From contig NZ_OY771430.1 of assembly GCF_963674565.1 (NCBI RefSeq), positions 1,426,001-1,490,000 on the forward strand: 64,000 bases of DNA. The letters run 5' to 3'. Position numbers and translations under genes: made by a program. Of the stretch, positions 19,111-26,856 are shown in pieces; the first letter of the stretch is position 1, and each line of letters begins with the position of its first letter. The DNA comes from an uncultured Carboxylicivirga sp. Its GTDB lineage: Bacteria > Bacteroidota > Bacteroidia > Bacteroidales > Marinilabiliaceae. The notes beneath the pieces were generated by a model. It worked only from the letters and a program-made list of their open reading frames with translations, ran no database searches and had not been told where the DNA came from.

Positions 19111-19794
19111 TTAAAATGTAAACTCGGCGCCTAATGAAACCCCAAATCGTTGATACGCATTAGAATCAGTGTAGCTTTTTAGGAAAACATTATAATAGGG
19201 AGTAAGTGTTAAACCACACCAGTTGGTCAGTTTATACTTTGAAATCATAGATAGATTAAGACCAACATTTTCAGATGGATATTCATCCTGAGGATAAATA
19301 TTATAAAGTTTATAGTTAGAGTCTCCATTATCCAAAAAGTTTTGATAATCAGCTTCCACAACAAATTCTCCAATCAAACCTGGTGAGGCGAATAATTGAA
19401 AATTACCTTTCTGGTATATTTTGTAATCAAAGTTCAAACTTAACTCATAACCATAAAGAGTTACTCTGGTATAATCCATGTCATAACTTACTGGCCATTT
19501 TGATCCGTAATATTTCTGTATGTAACCCGCACCAACTCTTATACGATGCTTATCACTCAAAAAATAACTTACATCTAACCCATATGTAAATTGATTTGTA
19601 ATGCCATAGAATGAAAAACCATTATAATCAGAAGATCTGAAACCATTAATTGTATTTCCTGTTCCAGCATGCAGATTAACAGACAGTTTACCCTTTTCTG
19701 TCTCCTGTCCAGATGAGATGATTGGAAAAGCAATTATCAGAATCGTCCATAAATTCCTATTTTTAAGCAAATTCATTGTTATTGATTGTTTCAT
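19111..19794 (-). CDS. Exported outer-membrane beta-barrel-like protein
   Basis: The 227-aa product has a hydrophobic signal (NLWTILIIAFPIISSGQ) and then alternating amphipathic strands with aromatic girdle residues, ending in F (SLGAEFTF), as small outer-membrane barrels do. The true start could also be the ATG six codons later; both keep the signal peptide. It is a single gene. Inverted repeats lie in the 323-bp spacer upstream, including tcaacat-N7-atgttga about 23 bp before the start. No specific function is assigned. Confidence 0.7.
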   Translation of the reverse strand: MKQSITMNLLKNRNLWTILIIAFPIISSGQETEKGKLSVNLHAGTGNTINGFRSSDYNGFSFYGITNQFTYGLDVSYFLSDKHRIRVGAGYIQKYYGSKWPVSYDMDYTRVTLYGYELSLNFDYKIYQKGNFQLFASPGLIGEFVVEADYQNFLDNGDSNYKLYNIYPQDEYPSENVGLNLSMISKYKLTNWCGLTLTPYYNVFLKSYTDSNAYQRFGVSLGAEFTF

Positions 19795-19912
19795 AGTTGA
19801 TAATTAATTTATTTCATCAACATGATAATGATGTTGACAACCGAAGTTTAGAACAATCGTGGCTAAACATCATGCAAATTCTATGAAAGCAATCATTTAT
19901 ACAATACAACAC

Positions 19913-19941
19913 TACTTTTTATCATTGAATGATAAAAAGTA
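19913..19941. repeat. Perfect hairpin, 12-bp stem
   Basis: The arms tactttttatca and tgataaaaagta flank ttgaa. There is no T-run on either side in a terminator position, so it may be an operator or a transcript-stabilising hairpin. Confidence 0.5.
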
Positions 19942-20030
19942 TTTCTATCTGCTTAAGAAGTTAGTTTGAATACAAAAAGAAGCTATTAACTTATGAAATA
20001 TGTGTGTTAGTTTATAAACACTAAAGAGTA

Positions 20031-20045
20031 ATGTTACGGTAACAT
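20031..20045. promoter_or_regulatory. 15-bp palindrome, candidate operator
   Basis: atgttac-g-gtaacat is a perfect 7+1+7 palindrome about 240 bp upstream of the outer-membrane protein gene. Its form (TGTTAC-N-GTAACA) is like operator sites of dimeric bacterial repressors. The regulator is not identified. Confidence 0.4.
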
Positions 20046-20117
20046 GAGAAAAGTAAAAAGAATACATTAAGCTAATTATCCTACATACAAAACAACAAAA
20101 TACCCACTTTTAGTTGG

Positions 20118-20972
20118 TTATAATTCTTCACCCAACCTGATTATAAATTCAGCCAGTTCTTTATTACTTGCGTATAATATACCGGCATGATTCATATAAG
20201 CAGATTCCTTGCGGTTAAGATCCATTTTGTGACCTTTACTATCAGTCACCCAAGCTGAGATACTATTTCCTATTGCAACTGTAGCAGCAAAATCCCAGAT
20301 ACTTCCTCCACCATTACCTGGTTTAGGATACTTAAAATAACAGGCATCCGTATGTTGAAATACACTAATAGCATTAACAACTGCACCTGCTCCACTAATT
20401 ACCTTAAATCCTCTTAAACCGATACTTTTTGCATAGTTATCCATTTGTCGAAAGATTAAGTAATACTTAGGATGTCGCAGAAAACTTTTATCGCAATAAA
20501 GGCAAAGTTTCTTATCTGCATTTTCAGCAACCGTTAACGATGGTTCCAATGAAGAAACCAAAGTATCGGTAAAAGGCATGTAAATAACACCTAAAACCGG
20601 ATCTCCTTGCTTTGATATAAGCGCAACAGACACTGCATAACCAGGATACCCCTCGGTGAAAGCCAATGTTCCGTCCAATGGATCGACACACCAGAAATAG
20701 TCTTTTCTGAATCGACTCTTATCATCTTCCGACTCTTCACCCAACCATCCTAAATCAAATTCAACAATGGTTGGCTGTAGCCTCTTCAAAATAACATCCT
20801 GTGCTTTTAAATCAGCTTCAGTTAAAACTTGAGAAGCCACACTATGTCCACCTTTTTTATCATTCAGACGTTTATGGGTGTGAACCATACTTTGAATGAT
20901 CTTACCGGCTTCAACTACTGCTTCTTTAGCAATATTATTTAAATGTTCAAGTTGATTCTTGTCTAACTGCAT
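20118..20972 (-). CDS. Inositol-monophosphatase superfamily phosphatase (CysQ-like)
   Basis: The 284-aa protein has the lithium-sensitive phosphatase signatures: LGEESEDD (metal-binding E-E/D), VDPLDGTLAFTEGYPGYAVS (the D-P-L/I-D-G-T motif) and SIWDFAA (the W-D-x-A-A motif) near the C-terminus. Members dephosphorylate inositol phosphates, fructose-1,6-bisphosphate or 3'-phosphoadenosine 5'-phosphate. The motifs best fit the CysQ/IMPase branch, but the substrate is uncertain. Its start codon overlaps the stop of the upstream kinase gene (TAATG), so the two are translationally coupled. That suggests a shared phosphorylated metabolite. Confidence 0.8.
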   Translation of the reverse strand: MQLDKNQLEHLNNIAKEAVVEAGKIIQSMVHTHKRLNDKKGGHSVASQVLTEADLKAQDVILKRLQPTIVEFDLGWLGEESEDDKSRFRKDYFWCVDPLDGTLAFTEGYPGYAVSVALISKQGDPVLGVIYMPFTDTLVSSLEPSLTVAENADKKLCLYCDKSFLRHPKYYLIFRQMDNYAKSIGLRGFKVISGAGAVVNAISVFQHTDACYFKYPKPGNGGGSIWDFAATVAIGNSISAWVTDSKGHKMDLNRKESAYMNHAGILYASNKELAEFIIRLGEEL

Positions 20973-21952
20973 TATAATGTCACTCCTAATTCTTTAATTA
21001 CTTTCCGGGCCATTTTTTCACTATAACTGTTCAGTTTCCAGTGATCGGGACTCCAGCCCTTCAAAAAACGATGAAAATCTGTCCAGGCATAAGGATATAA
21101 ATCTCTCCATTCCTTTTCAAGTTCCTCTCCATCTTCTTCGATTCCTAAATCGATTAACGCTTTTTGTAATTGCTCAAAATAATAATCCAGCAAAGGTTGT
21201 TCGTATTTTTTACACTCTTCTTCATAAATACAACTTCCAATAAAGTAAGCTACATCTTTCATTCCACAACCACCACCAACATATTGAAAATCCACTGCTG
21301 CGACTTCATTTTTATCAGAAAAGCAAAAATTTGCCAACTTAGCATCCCCGTGCACAAAAGTTTTATAACGACAATCACTCAATTTCTGATCCACCAATGG
21401 AGCTGCTTCTTTCAACAAAGGATCATCCATCACATCCAATTCATCGGGACGTGTTGACAAATGCCAATATGTACCAACTTCCCATAATCCTTCTGGCTTT
21501 CTATTTAAAAATGTCGCATGAAAATTAGCCAACCAGCTCAAACACGCTTCCATTTCATTTATACTAACCGAGTACTTTCGCATTGGAAATCCTGAGATAT
21601 CCAAATCTTCCAATACAATCAGCACCTCATTATCCAGCTCTTCGTTATAATAACACTCCGGCACCTTGCAATCAATGCTACATCCATCGCTGTAGTTCTT
21701 ATACCAATGTGTTTCAACTTCATAAGATTTCACTTTGCGCTGATGTGAGAAATCAGTATTCCAGCCTCTTGGATGTTTTGTTGAGTCAGGCAACTTAACG
21801 TGTTTCACTATAATACTTTCCTTAACTCCTCCTTCAACTTTATAGCGAACAATTTCACCATACCCACTCCATAAATTCTGGATCACTTCTTGTCGGATAA
21901 TTCTTTCAGCTCCTATATTCTGGGCAATTCTCTTTTCTAACGCAATATCCAT
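20972..21952 (-). CDS. Phosphotransferase, ecdysteroid-kinase/APH-like
   Basis: The kinase-like protein is 326 aa from the chosen ATG at 21952. Its catalytic loop is FVHGDAKLANFCF (H-G-D-x-x-x-x-N, the APH/choline-kinase Brenner motif), followed by AVDFQYVGGG (the D-F-Q metal site). The pattern is closest to CHK/EcKinase-like proteins (DUF1679 group), which phosphorylate small alcohols. An earlier in-frame ATG at 21973 lies inside a perfect TATATTTG -7 element (21978-21971), which argues for the start at 21952. It overlaps the phosphatase gene by one base. Substrate unknown. Confidence 0.8.
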   Translation of the reverse strand: MDIALEKRIAQNIGAERIIRQEVIQNLWSGYGEIVRYKVEGGVKESIIVKHVKLPDSTKHPRGWNTDFSHQRKVKSYEVETHWYKNYSDGCSIDCKVPECYYNEELDNEVLIVLEDLDISGFPMRKYSVSINEMEACLSWLANFHATFLNRKPEGLWEVGTYWHLSTRPDELDVMDDPLLKEAAPLVDQKLSDCRYKTFVHGDAKLANFCFSDKNEVAAVDFQYVGGGCGMKDVAYFIGSCIYEEECKKYEQPLLDYYFEQLQKALIDLGIEEDGEELEKEWRDLYPYAWTDFHRFLKGWSPDHWKLNSYSEKMARKVIKELGVTL

Positions 21953-21970
21953 AATCCACCAAATTAACAA

Positions 21971-21978
21971 CAAATATA
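21971..21978 (-). promoter_or_regulatory. -7 element of the kinase/phosphatase pair
   Basis: TATATTTG on the minus strand is an exact match to TAnnTTTG and lies 18 bases before the chosen ATG. A clear -33 element at standard spacing is not seen. Confidence 0.45.
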
Positions 21979-22047
21979 AAAAAGATCAAAGCAATAATTG
22001 ACCTGTATTATCAATCAATTGGCCATTGTGATGACTTTGTCAGATAA

Positions 22048-23688
22048 CTATGTACTAACAATTGGTAATTTTTTCCTGTTTCTGATTTTACTGTAAGAAA
22101 GAGGAATTAACAACATTATTAGAATCAATGTAACCAGAGAAACAAAAAATGGAAGATAAGTCAAGCCAAAAACCATACCAATGATAACACCAGTAATTAT
22201 CATTGTAACCATCATTCGTGCTGTATAACCACCTTTCTTCATGGAGTCGTAATGAACCGAAAAAGGTAAAGGTTGTTTTTGAATGGTAATCCCCGCAACC
22301 GCCCATAAAAGATTAGAAGAAGCCCCAATTAAAATATAAACAACTTCTTTTACCCCCCAAATATAGAATACCAGTATACAAAGAAATACATATACAGGCA
22401 CAAAGAATTTAAAAACCAACAACTTCAAAGCTCCTGAATGTAAATGATTTACATTTTTAATTTCAGGAATACTATATATCCATGATGCTTGCGGAGTATT
22501 TGAAAAAGGAAGAATGCTCACCGTTACTATACTAACAATACCAACAAATATTAATCCCAGATATTTTTGAGAAGAGGCTAATTCAACCCAAAAATTATCC
22601 ATATTTTTCATTGATGGTATTAACATTACAACAGCTATTATTATAGCATATGCTATTGATGGATATGCCTGTTGCTTAAACTTACGATCGCGTTTAGTAA
22701 CATTATTGGCAAATTCCCAGCCTTTCTTTTCCATATAGGATACACAAACAATATTACTCCACCAATTTAAATATCCACTACTCCTACCTTCAGCTTTTTC
22801 AGGTTTCTCCTTCTTACCACTGGAAACACTACTTTGGCTTAATACAGTATCAAAATCATTTGAAAGCAATCGTATTAAAATCACAGCACCAACGCTTGAA
22901 ACCATTATTGCTAATATTGAAAGGAGAACATTATTTAGGTCCAGCCCTGATCGAATTAAATCAGCCAATCCGGCAAACCAAACGGGAGGTATTAAATAGG
23001 TCCACCAGGACATAGAGAGAGTAACTTCGCCTATTCCTTCAATATCAAAGATTCTTGGTAATATTTGGTAACCTCCAATTATAACGATTGTAAGACCTAT
23101 CTGGATGTAATTAATAATATCCTTAAACTTTTCACCATTAACGAGTTTAGCCATTGACATATAAAACCCAACCACTATCATCAATGTAAACCACGATGCC
23201 AGAAAGACACTTACTAAAAAGGGTATTACACTAATTCCATGCTTAATCAGAACAAAACCTGAAACAGGTATACTCAACGAAAAAGTTATGATTGAAATAT
23301 AAGTCATAATATGAGCTAACCTTGTCACTAATAAGGTTCGAGCTGAAACCGGACGAGGCAGTAATATGTAATTCTCATTTTCGTCAAAGAGAACACTGGT
23401 AAATTCCACCAACATAGTTGATCCGGTCATGACCATGATAACAGCAAAAAACAATGAATAGGCAACTATGGGATCATTTAATGCAAACATCATTGGCAGC
23501 ATCATTAAACCGATTATTCCATAAAGAAAAATCTGTTTTCCAAAGGTTTGTTTCTTACCTGATGTTTGCAGACTGTTAGGCGTACGACGAAAATCCATTT
23601 TCATCTTTGTTGAATACAGTGCATAAAAGTGTTCTGCATTCACACCTAAAATCTTCAAGAGTGGCGCTAATATAAACTTCTTAATCAT
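22048..23688 (-). CDS. ABC-2 type exporter permease
   Basis: The 546-aa integral membrane protein has about 12 hydrophobic segments and the N-terminal pattern of large ABC-2 permeases. A cytoplasmic linker rich in lysine and glutamate (SSGKKEKPEKAEG) lies mid-protein. It pairs with the ATPase gene that ends 6 bp upstream on the same strand, so the two form one exporter in the inner membrane. Cargo is unknown. The double-length permease suggests one polypeptide supplies both membrane halves, which is inference. Confidence 0.8.
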   Translation of the reverse strand: MIKKFILAPLLKILGVNAEHFYALYSTKMKMDFRRTPNSLQTSGKKQTFGKQIFLYGIIGLMMLPMMFALNDPIVAYSLFFAVIMVMTGSTMLVEFTSVLFDENENYILLPRPVSARTLLVTRLAHIMTYISIITFSLSIPVSGFVLIKHGISVIPFLVSVFLASWFTLMIVVGFYMSMAKLVNGEKFKDIINYIQIGLTIVIIGGYQILPRIFDIEGIGEVTLSMSWWTYLIPPVWFAGLADLIRSGLDLNNVLLSILAIMVSSVGAVILIRLLSNDFDTVLSQSSVSSGKKEKPEKAEGRSSGYLNWWSNIVCVSYMEKKGWEFANNVTKRDRKFKQQAYPSIAYAIIIAVVMLIPSMKNMDNFWVELASSQKYLGLIFVGIVSIVTVSILPFSNTPQASWIYSIPEIKNVNHLHSGALKLLVFKFFVPVYVFLCILVFYIWGVKEVVYILIGASSNLLWAVAGITIQKQPLPFSVHYDSMKKGGYTARMMVTMIITGVIIGMVFGLTYLPFFVSLVTLILIMLLIPLSYSKIRNRKKLPIVST

Positions 23689-23694
23689 TGCTGT

Positions 23695-24474
23695 TTAATT
23701 AAGAGATTCGAATAATGCATTGGTCTCTTCTACATTTTCCTTACTACCTGTTAGTCGGGCAAATACCTGTTCCAACGAAGAATTATCCAGTTTCAACTCT
23801 TCAAAAGTACCATCAGCAATCACTATACCTTCATTAATCAGAACAATTCGATCTGAAATCTTCTCAACAACATCCATTAAATGAGAACTGTAGAAAATGG
23901 TTTTTCCCTGAGCAGCTAACTTCGTCAGCATCTCTTTCACCAGGATAACAGAATTGGCATCCAGACCAGACAGCGGCTCATCCAGAAAAAGAATCTCCGG
24001 ATTATTAATAACACCTGCAATAATCAAAATTTTCTGACGCATTCCCTTGGAAAAGGAATCCATTCTTTGGTTAGCATGCTCCGACATTCCAAAAAACTTA
24101 AGAAGGCTATCAATCCTTTCTCTTGTTTTATCTTCAGGAATTTCAAATAGAGTAGCCAGTAATCCAAGATATTCATTGGGTGTAAGTGTTTCATACAGAG
24201 CAGAGGTTTCTGGCACATAGCCTATTTTTCGCTTAATCTCCATTTCATATTGCCTGAGATCAAGGCCATTAACCAAAATTTCACCTTCAAAATCCTTTAA
24301 AAGTCCGCAAAGAATTTTAACGGTTGTACTTTTACCTGCTCCATTTGGACCAATATAGCCAATAATCTGACCACCTTTAATCTCAAGATCAATACCTTTT
24401 AAAACTTCCTTACGCTGAGAGCCTTTCCCATAAGATTTACGTAATCCTTTTAGTACAATTACAGGTTCATTCAT
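23695..24474 (-). CDS. ABC transporter ATP-binding protein
   Basis: The 259-aa ATPase has Walker A (GPNGAGKST), a Q-loop region, the signature in the variant form FSKGMRQK instead of LSGGQ, Walker B (ILFLDEPLSGLD) and the switch H (YSSHLMD). The FSKGM-type signature is usual in ABC-2 exporter ATPases. Its partner permease follows after 6 bp. A terminator 34-60 bp upstream separates it from nhaA. Confidence 0.9.
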   Translation of the reverse strand: MNEPVIVLKGLRKSYGKGSQRKEVLKGIDLEIKGGQIIGYIGPNGAGKSTTVKILCGLLKDFEGEILVNGLDLRQYEMEIKRKIGYVPETSALYETLTPNEYLGLLATLFEIPEDKTRERIDSLLKFFGMSEHANQRMDSFSKGMRQKILIIAGVINNPEILFLDEPLSGLDANSVILVKEMLTKLAAQGKTIFYSSHLMDVVEKISDRIVLINEGIVIADGTFEELKLDNSSLEQVFARLTGSKENVEETNALFESLN

Positions 24475-24507
24475 TGGGGTTAAGATTTATTAATAGATTA
24501 TAAAGAT

Positions 24508-24534
24508 AAAAAAAGGGTACTTAAAGAAGCACCC
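24508..24534 (-). terminator. Intrinsic terminator after nhaA
   Basis: On the minus strand the stem GGGTGCTT / AAGTACCC (8 bp with one G-U pair, loop CTTT) is followed by a T7 run. It closes the DUF554 - kinase - zinc ribbon - uridylyltransferase - nhaA transcript ahead of the ABC genes. Confidence 0.85.
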
Positions 24535-24557
24535 ATATATATGATTTCTCTATGATC

Positions 24558-25916
24558 TTACTCTTTTAATGATTTTTCTTCATCCTTTTTTAAAGAGAAC
24601 TTAAGAATTATATAGCCTGCTACTCCAGCTATTATTGATCCAACAAAAATACCAATTTTAGCTTGGTTAAGTAATTCAGGAGAGTCCTTAAACCCTAATG
24701 ATGCAATAAAAATAGACATCGTAAAACCGATACCACCCAATAAAGCCAATCCTAAAAATGACAACCAGGATGAACTCTTGGGTTTAATGGCGAAACCAAA
24801 ACGAACAGCTAACCACGAAAAGAATGTAATTCCAATGGCTTTACCAAAAACAAGACTGAAAGCGATTGCCAATGATAATGAAGTAAATATTTCTTCTCCT
24901 CCTTCATGTGCATACAAACTAACACCAGCATTAGACAAGGCAAAAACCGGCAACACAAAAAGTCCGATAAAACCATGAAACTGATGTTCAAGCCTTTGCA
25001 ACGGACTTTGCACTTTACTTACATTGTATTCAACAGCGTTAATGGCATATAATTGATCAGAACTAAGAATCAAAGGATTATCATTTCTGGTTCTTTCAAA
25101 CTTATCTATTCCTTTTTTAATCCTTGAAATAAAATCATCTTCAGTAACTTTTGGTCTGGCTGGTATGGTAAATGCAATTAATACACCGGCTATCGTACAG
25201 TGAATGCCTGAACCAGGTCCGTCAACTCCTGACATCAAGAAGAAATACCAAATTACAAATCCCACAAAAGTATATAACCTCAAGTCCTGAATTTGTTTAT
25301 AATTGGCGATAATCAGGATCAAAAGTAAACCACCTGCAATCAATAAATTCATCCAGTTTAGATCACCTCCATAAAAAAACGCTATTACCAGCACAGCGCC
25401 TAAGTCATCAACTATTGCCAGGGCAGTTAGAAAAACTTTTAAGGCCAGAGGAACCCTTTTACCAAGCATTGCCAGTACACCAAGTGAAAAAGCAATATCA
25501 GTAGCCATTGGAATACCCCAGCCATCACCCATTCGTCCTTCAAAACCAAAAGATATGTATAAAATAATAGGTACTACCATACCACCGATTGCAGCGAATA
25601 TGGGCAATGAAGCTTGTTTAAATGAGCTTAGTTCACCGGCTATAAATTCACGTTTTATTTCCAATCCTACTACGAAAAAGAAAATGGCCATTAAGCCATC
25701 ATTAACCCAGTGTTGAAGTCCTAGTTTTATATCAAAAATACCAGACTCGATTGTAAACAAACTGTGCCAGAAATGTTCATATCCCTCATGATTGATATTA
25801 GCCCAGAATACTGCAACAAATGTTGCAAATATAAGCATAGCACTACCACTGGTAAAAAAGCTTATAAATTCCTCAAACGGATTATTTGTTTTCAATTTTG
25901 AGTTTCGATTCGTCAT
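24558..25916 (-). CDS. nhaA: Na+/H+ antiporter NhaA
   Basis: The 452-aa protein is longer than the about 390-residue enterobacterial NhaA because of an extended loop (about residues 240-300, rich in charged residues) and C-terminal tail. The sodium-binding aspartate pair is present in LAIVDDLGAVLVIAFF, and MATDIAFSLGVLAMLG matches the TM4 assembly region. It exchanges external protons for internal sodium or lithium. It sits 15 bp after the uridylyltransferase gene, last in the five-gene run ended by the terminator at 24508-24534. Its link to cell-wall recycling genes is positional only. Confidence 0.92.
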   Translation of the reverse strand: MTNRNSKLKTNNPFEEFISFFTSGSAMLIFATFVAVFWANINHEGYEHFWHSLFTIESGIFDIKLGLQHWVNDGLMAIFFFVVGLEIKREFIAGELSSFKQASLPIFAAIGGMVVPIILYISFGFEGRMGDGWGIPMATDIAFSLGVLAMLGKRVPLALKVFLTALAIVDDLGAVLVIAFFYGGDLNWMNLLIAGGLLLILIIANYKQIQDLRLYTFVGFVIWYFFLMSGVDGPGSGIHCTIAGVLIAFTIPARPKVTEDDFISRIKKGIDKFERTRNDNPLILSSDQLYAINAVEYNVSKVQSPLQRLEHQFHGFIGLFVLPVFALSNAGVSLYAHEGGEEIFTSLSLAIAFSLVFGKAIGITFFSWLAVRFGFAIKPKSSSWLSFLGLALLGGIGFTMSIFIASLGFKDSPELLNQAKIGIFVGSIIAGVAGYIILKFSLKKDEEKSLKE

Positions 25917-25931
25917 TTTTCAATAGAGTGA

Positions 25932-26645
25932 TTAGTATTTTAAATTTGCTTCGTTCAATTTATTAACGGTCCCTACATCAAACCATTTATCACCCTCGCT
26001 TATTTGATAACCACCAATTTTGAATTGACCTGCAAGACTCAAATATGCTTTCACAATTGAGAAAGGCCTTTCTTCTCCCATGGCATCAATAAGGTTAGGT
26101 TCAATGAGATGTACTCCACAAAAACCTAATTTATGTATAACATCAGCCTCACTTACTTTAATGATCTCACCGGATCCAGTATTCTCCCAACCACATAAAT
26201 TAAATTGTTCATCAAACAATAAATATCGAGAAGTTTCTCGCTTTTTCACCATTAAACTAGCGCTGTTTCCTGCATTATTATGCGAATGTATGAACTTTTT
26301 AATATTAGTTGAAAGTAAAATATCAGCATTTTGAATCAACACAGGCTTTTCAGGAATAAATAACGACTTAGCTTTTATCAAACCACCACCTGTATCAAGT
26401 AATAAATCTGATTCATCAGATACTATAATTTCAGCTTCCCAATGGTTGTTATTCAGGTAATCAATTACCTGATGTGCAAAGTGATGCACATTTACTATAA
26501 TTCGTTCAGCGCCGGCATTAATTACGTTATTTATGGCATGCCACAATAATGGCTTACCTCTGAAATCAACCAATGCCTTTGGTGTATTATTTGTTAAAGG
26601 CTGCAGGCGTGTTCCTAAACCTGCAGCAAAAATCATCGCATTCAT
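25932..26645 (-). CDS. MurU-like sugar-1-phosphate nucleotidyltransferase
   Basis: The 237-aa protein opens with the nucleotidyltransferase signature MIFAAGLGTRLQPLTNNTPK (GxGTRxxPLTxxxPKxL). It also has LDTGGGLIKA, which matches the LETGGG block of MurNAc-alpha-1-phosphate uridylyltransferase (MurU). Aspartates for metal binding are seen in QNADILL and WFDVGT. In the known Pseudomonas recycling route MurU makes UDP-MurNAc from the product of the AmgK kinase. An AmgK-like kinase lies two genes upstream in the same run, which supports this assignment. Other NDP-sugar synthases of the same fold cannot be excluded. Confidence 0.75.
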   Translation of the reverse strand: MNAMIFAAGLGTRLQPLTNNTPKALVDFRGKPLLWHAINNVINAGAERIIVNVHHFAHQVIDYLNNNHWEAEIIVSDESDLLLDTGGGLIKAKSLFIPEKPVLIQNADILLSTNIKKFIHSHNNAGNSASLMVKKRETSRYLLFDEQFNLCGWENTGSGEIIKVSEADVIHKLGFCGVHLIEPNLIDAMGEERPFSIVKAYLSLAGQFKIGGYQISEGDKWFDVGTVNKLNEANLKY

Positions 26646-26709
26646 GCAGTTTCTATTTTTTGAATACTTCTGTCAATAAAAATAATTTTACTGATCAAAG
26701 GTACACAAA

Positions 26710-26850
26710 TTAAGCATCTGCTTTTATTTTGCGGGGCTTACACAGTTTGTCTTCTTTTTTTGAACTAGCCCCACACTTTTTACATTGAAACTTGTGAGAA
26801 TCTTTGACCTTATTAGGTTCATTCTTATCCTTACACTTTGTTTTAGACAT
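26710..26850 (-). CDS. Small zinc-ribbon-like protein, 46 aa
   Basis: I read this short ORF directly: ATG at 26850, stop at 26712-26710. It has four cysteines, with C6, a central C23-x2-C26 in FQCKKCGASS, and C37, in a very lysine-rich background (MSKTKCKDKN at the start, PRKIKADA at the end). This suggests a zinc ribbon with nucleic-acid or protein binding. It starts 6 bp after the kinase-RapZ stop and lies 64 bp before the MurU-like gene, inside the run. Small CKxCG proteins of this sort are widespread in Bacteroidota, but I know no function. Confidence 0.75.
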   Translation of the reverse strand: MSKTKCKDKNEPNKVKDSHKFQCKKCGASSKKEDKLCKPRKIKADA

Positions 26851-26856
26851 TTTTGA

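Larger units (their letters stand above)
19795..20117. other. Intergenic region with three inverted repeats
   Basis: This 323-bp gap holds tcaacat-gataatg-atgttga (19817-19837), a 12-bp hairpin with a 5-nt loop (19913-19941) and the 15-bp perfect palindrome atgttacGgtaacat (20031-20045). A 28-codon ORF at 19883-19969 (plus) is judged spurious. There is no clear terminator T-tract for the gene above. Confidence 0.55.

Noticed and set aside
19883..19969. 28-codon plus-strand ORF (MKAIIYTIQHYF...)
   Set aside because: It overlaps the 19913-19941 hairpin, has no visible promoter and no recognisable motif; it is too short to support.
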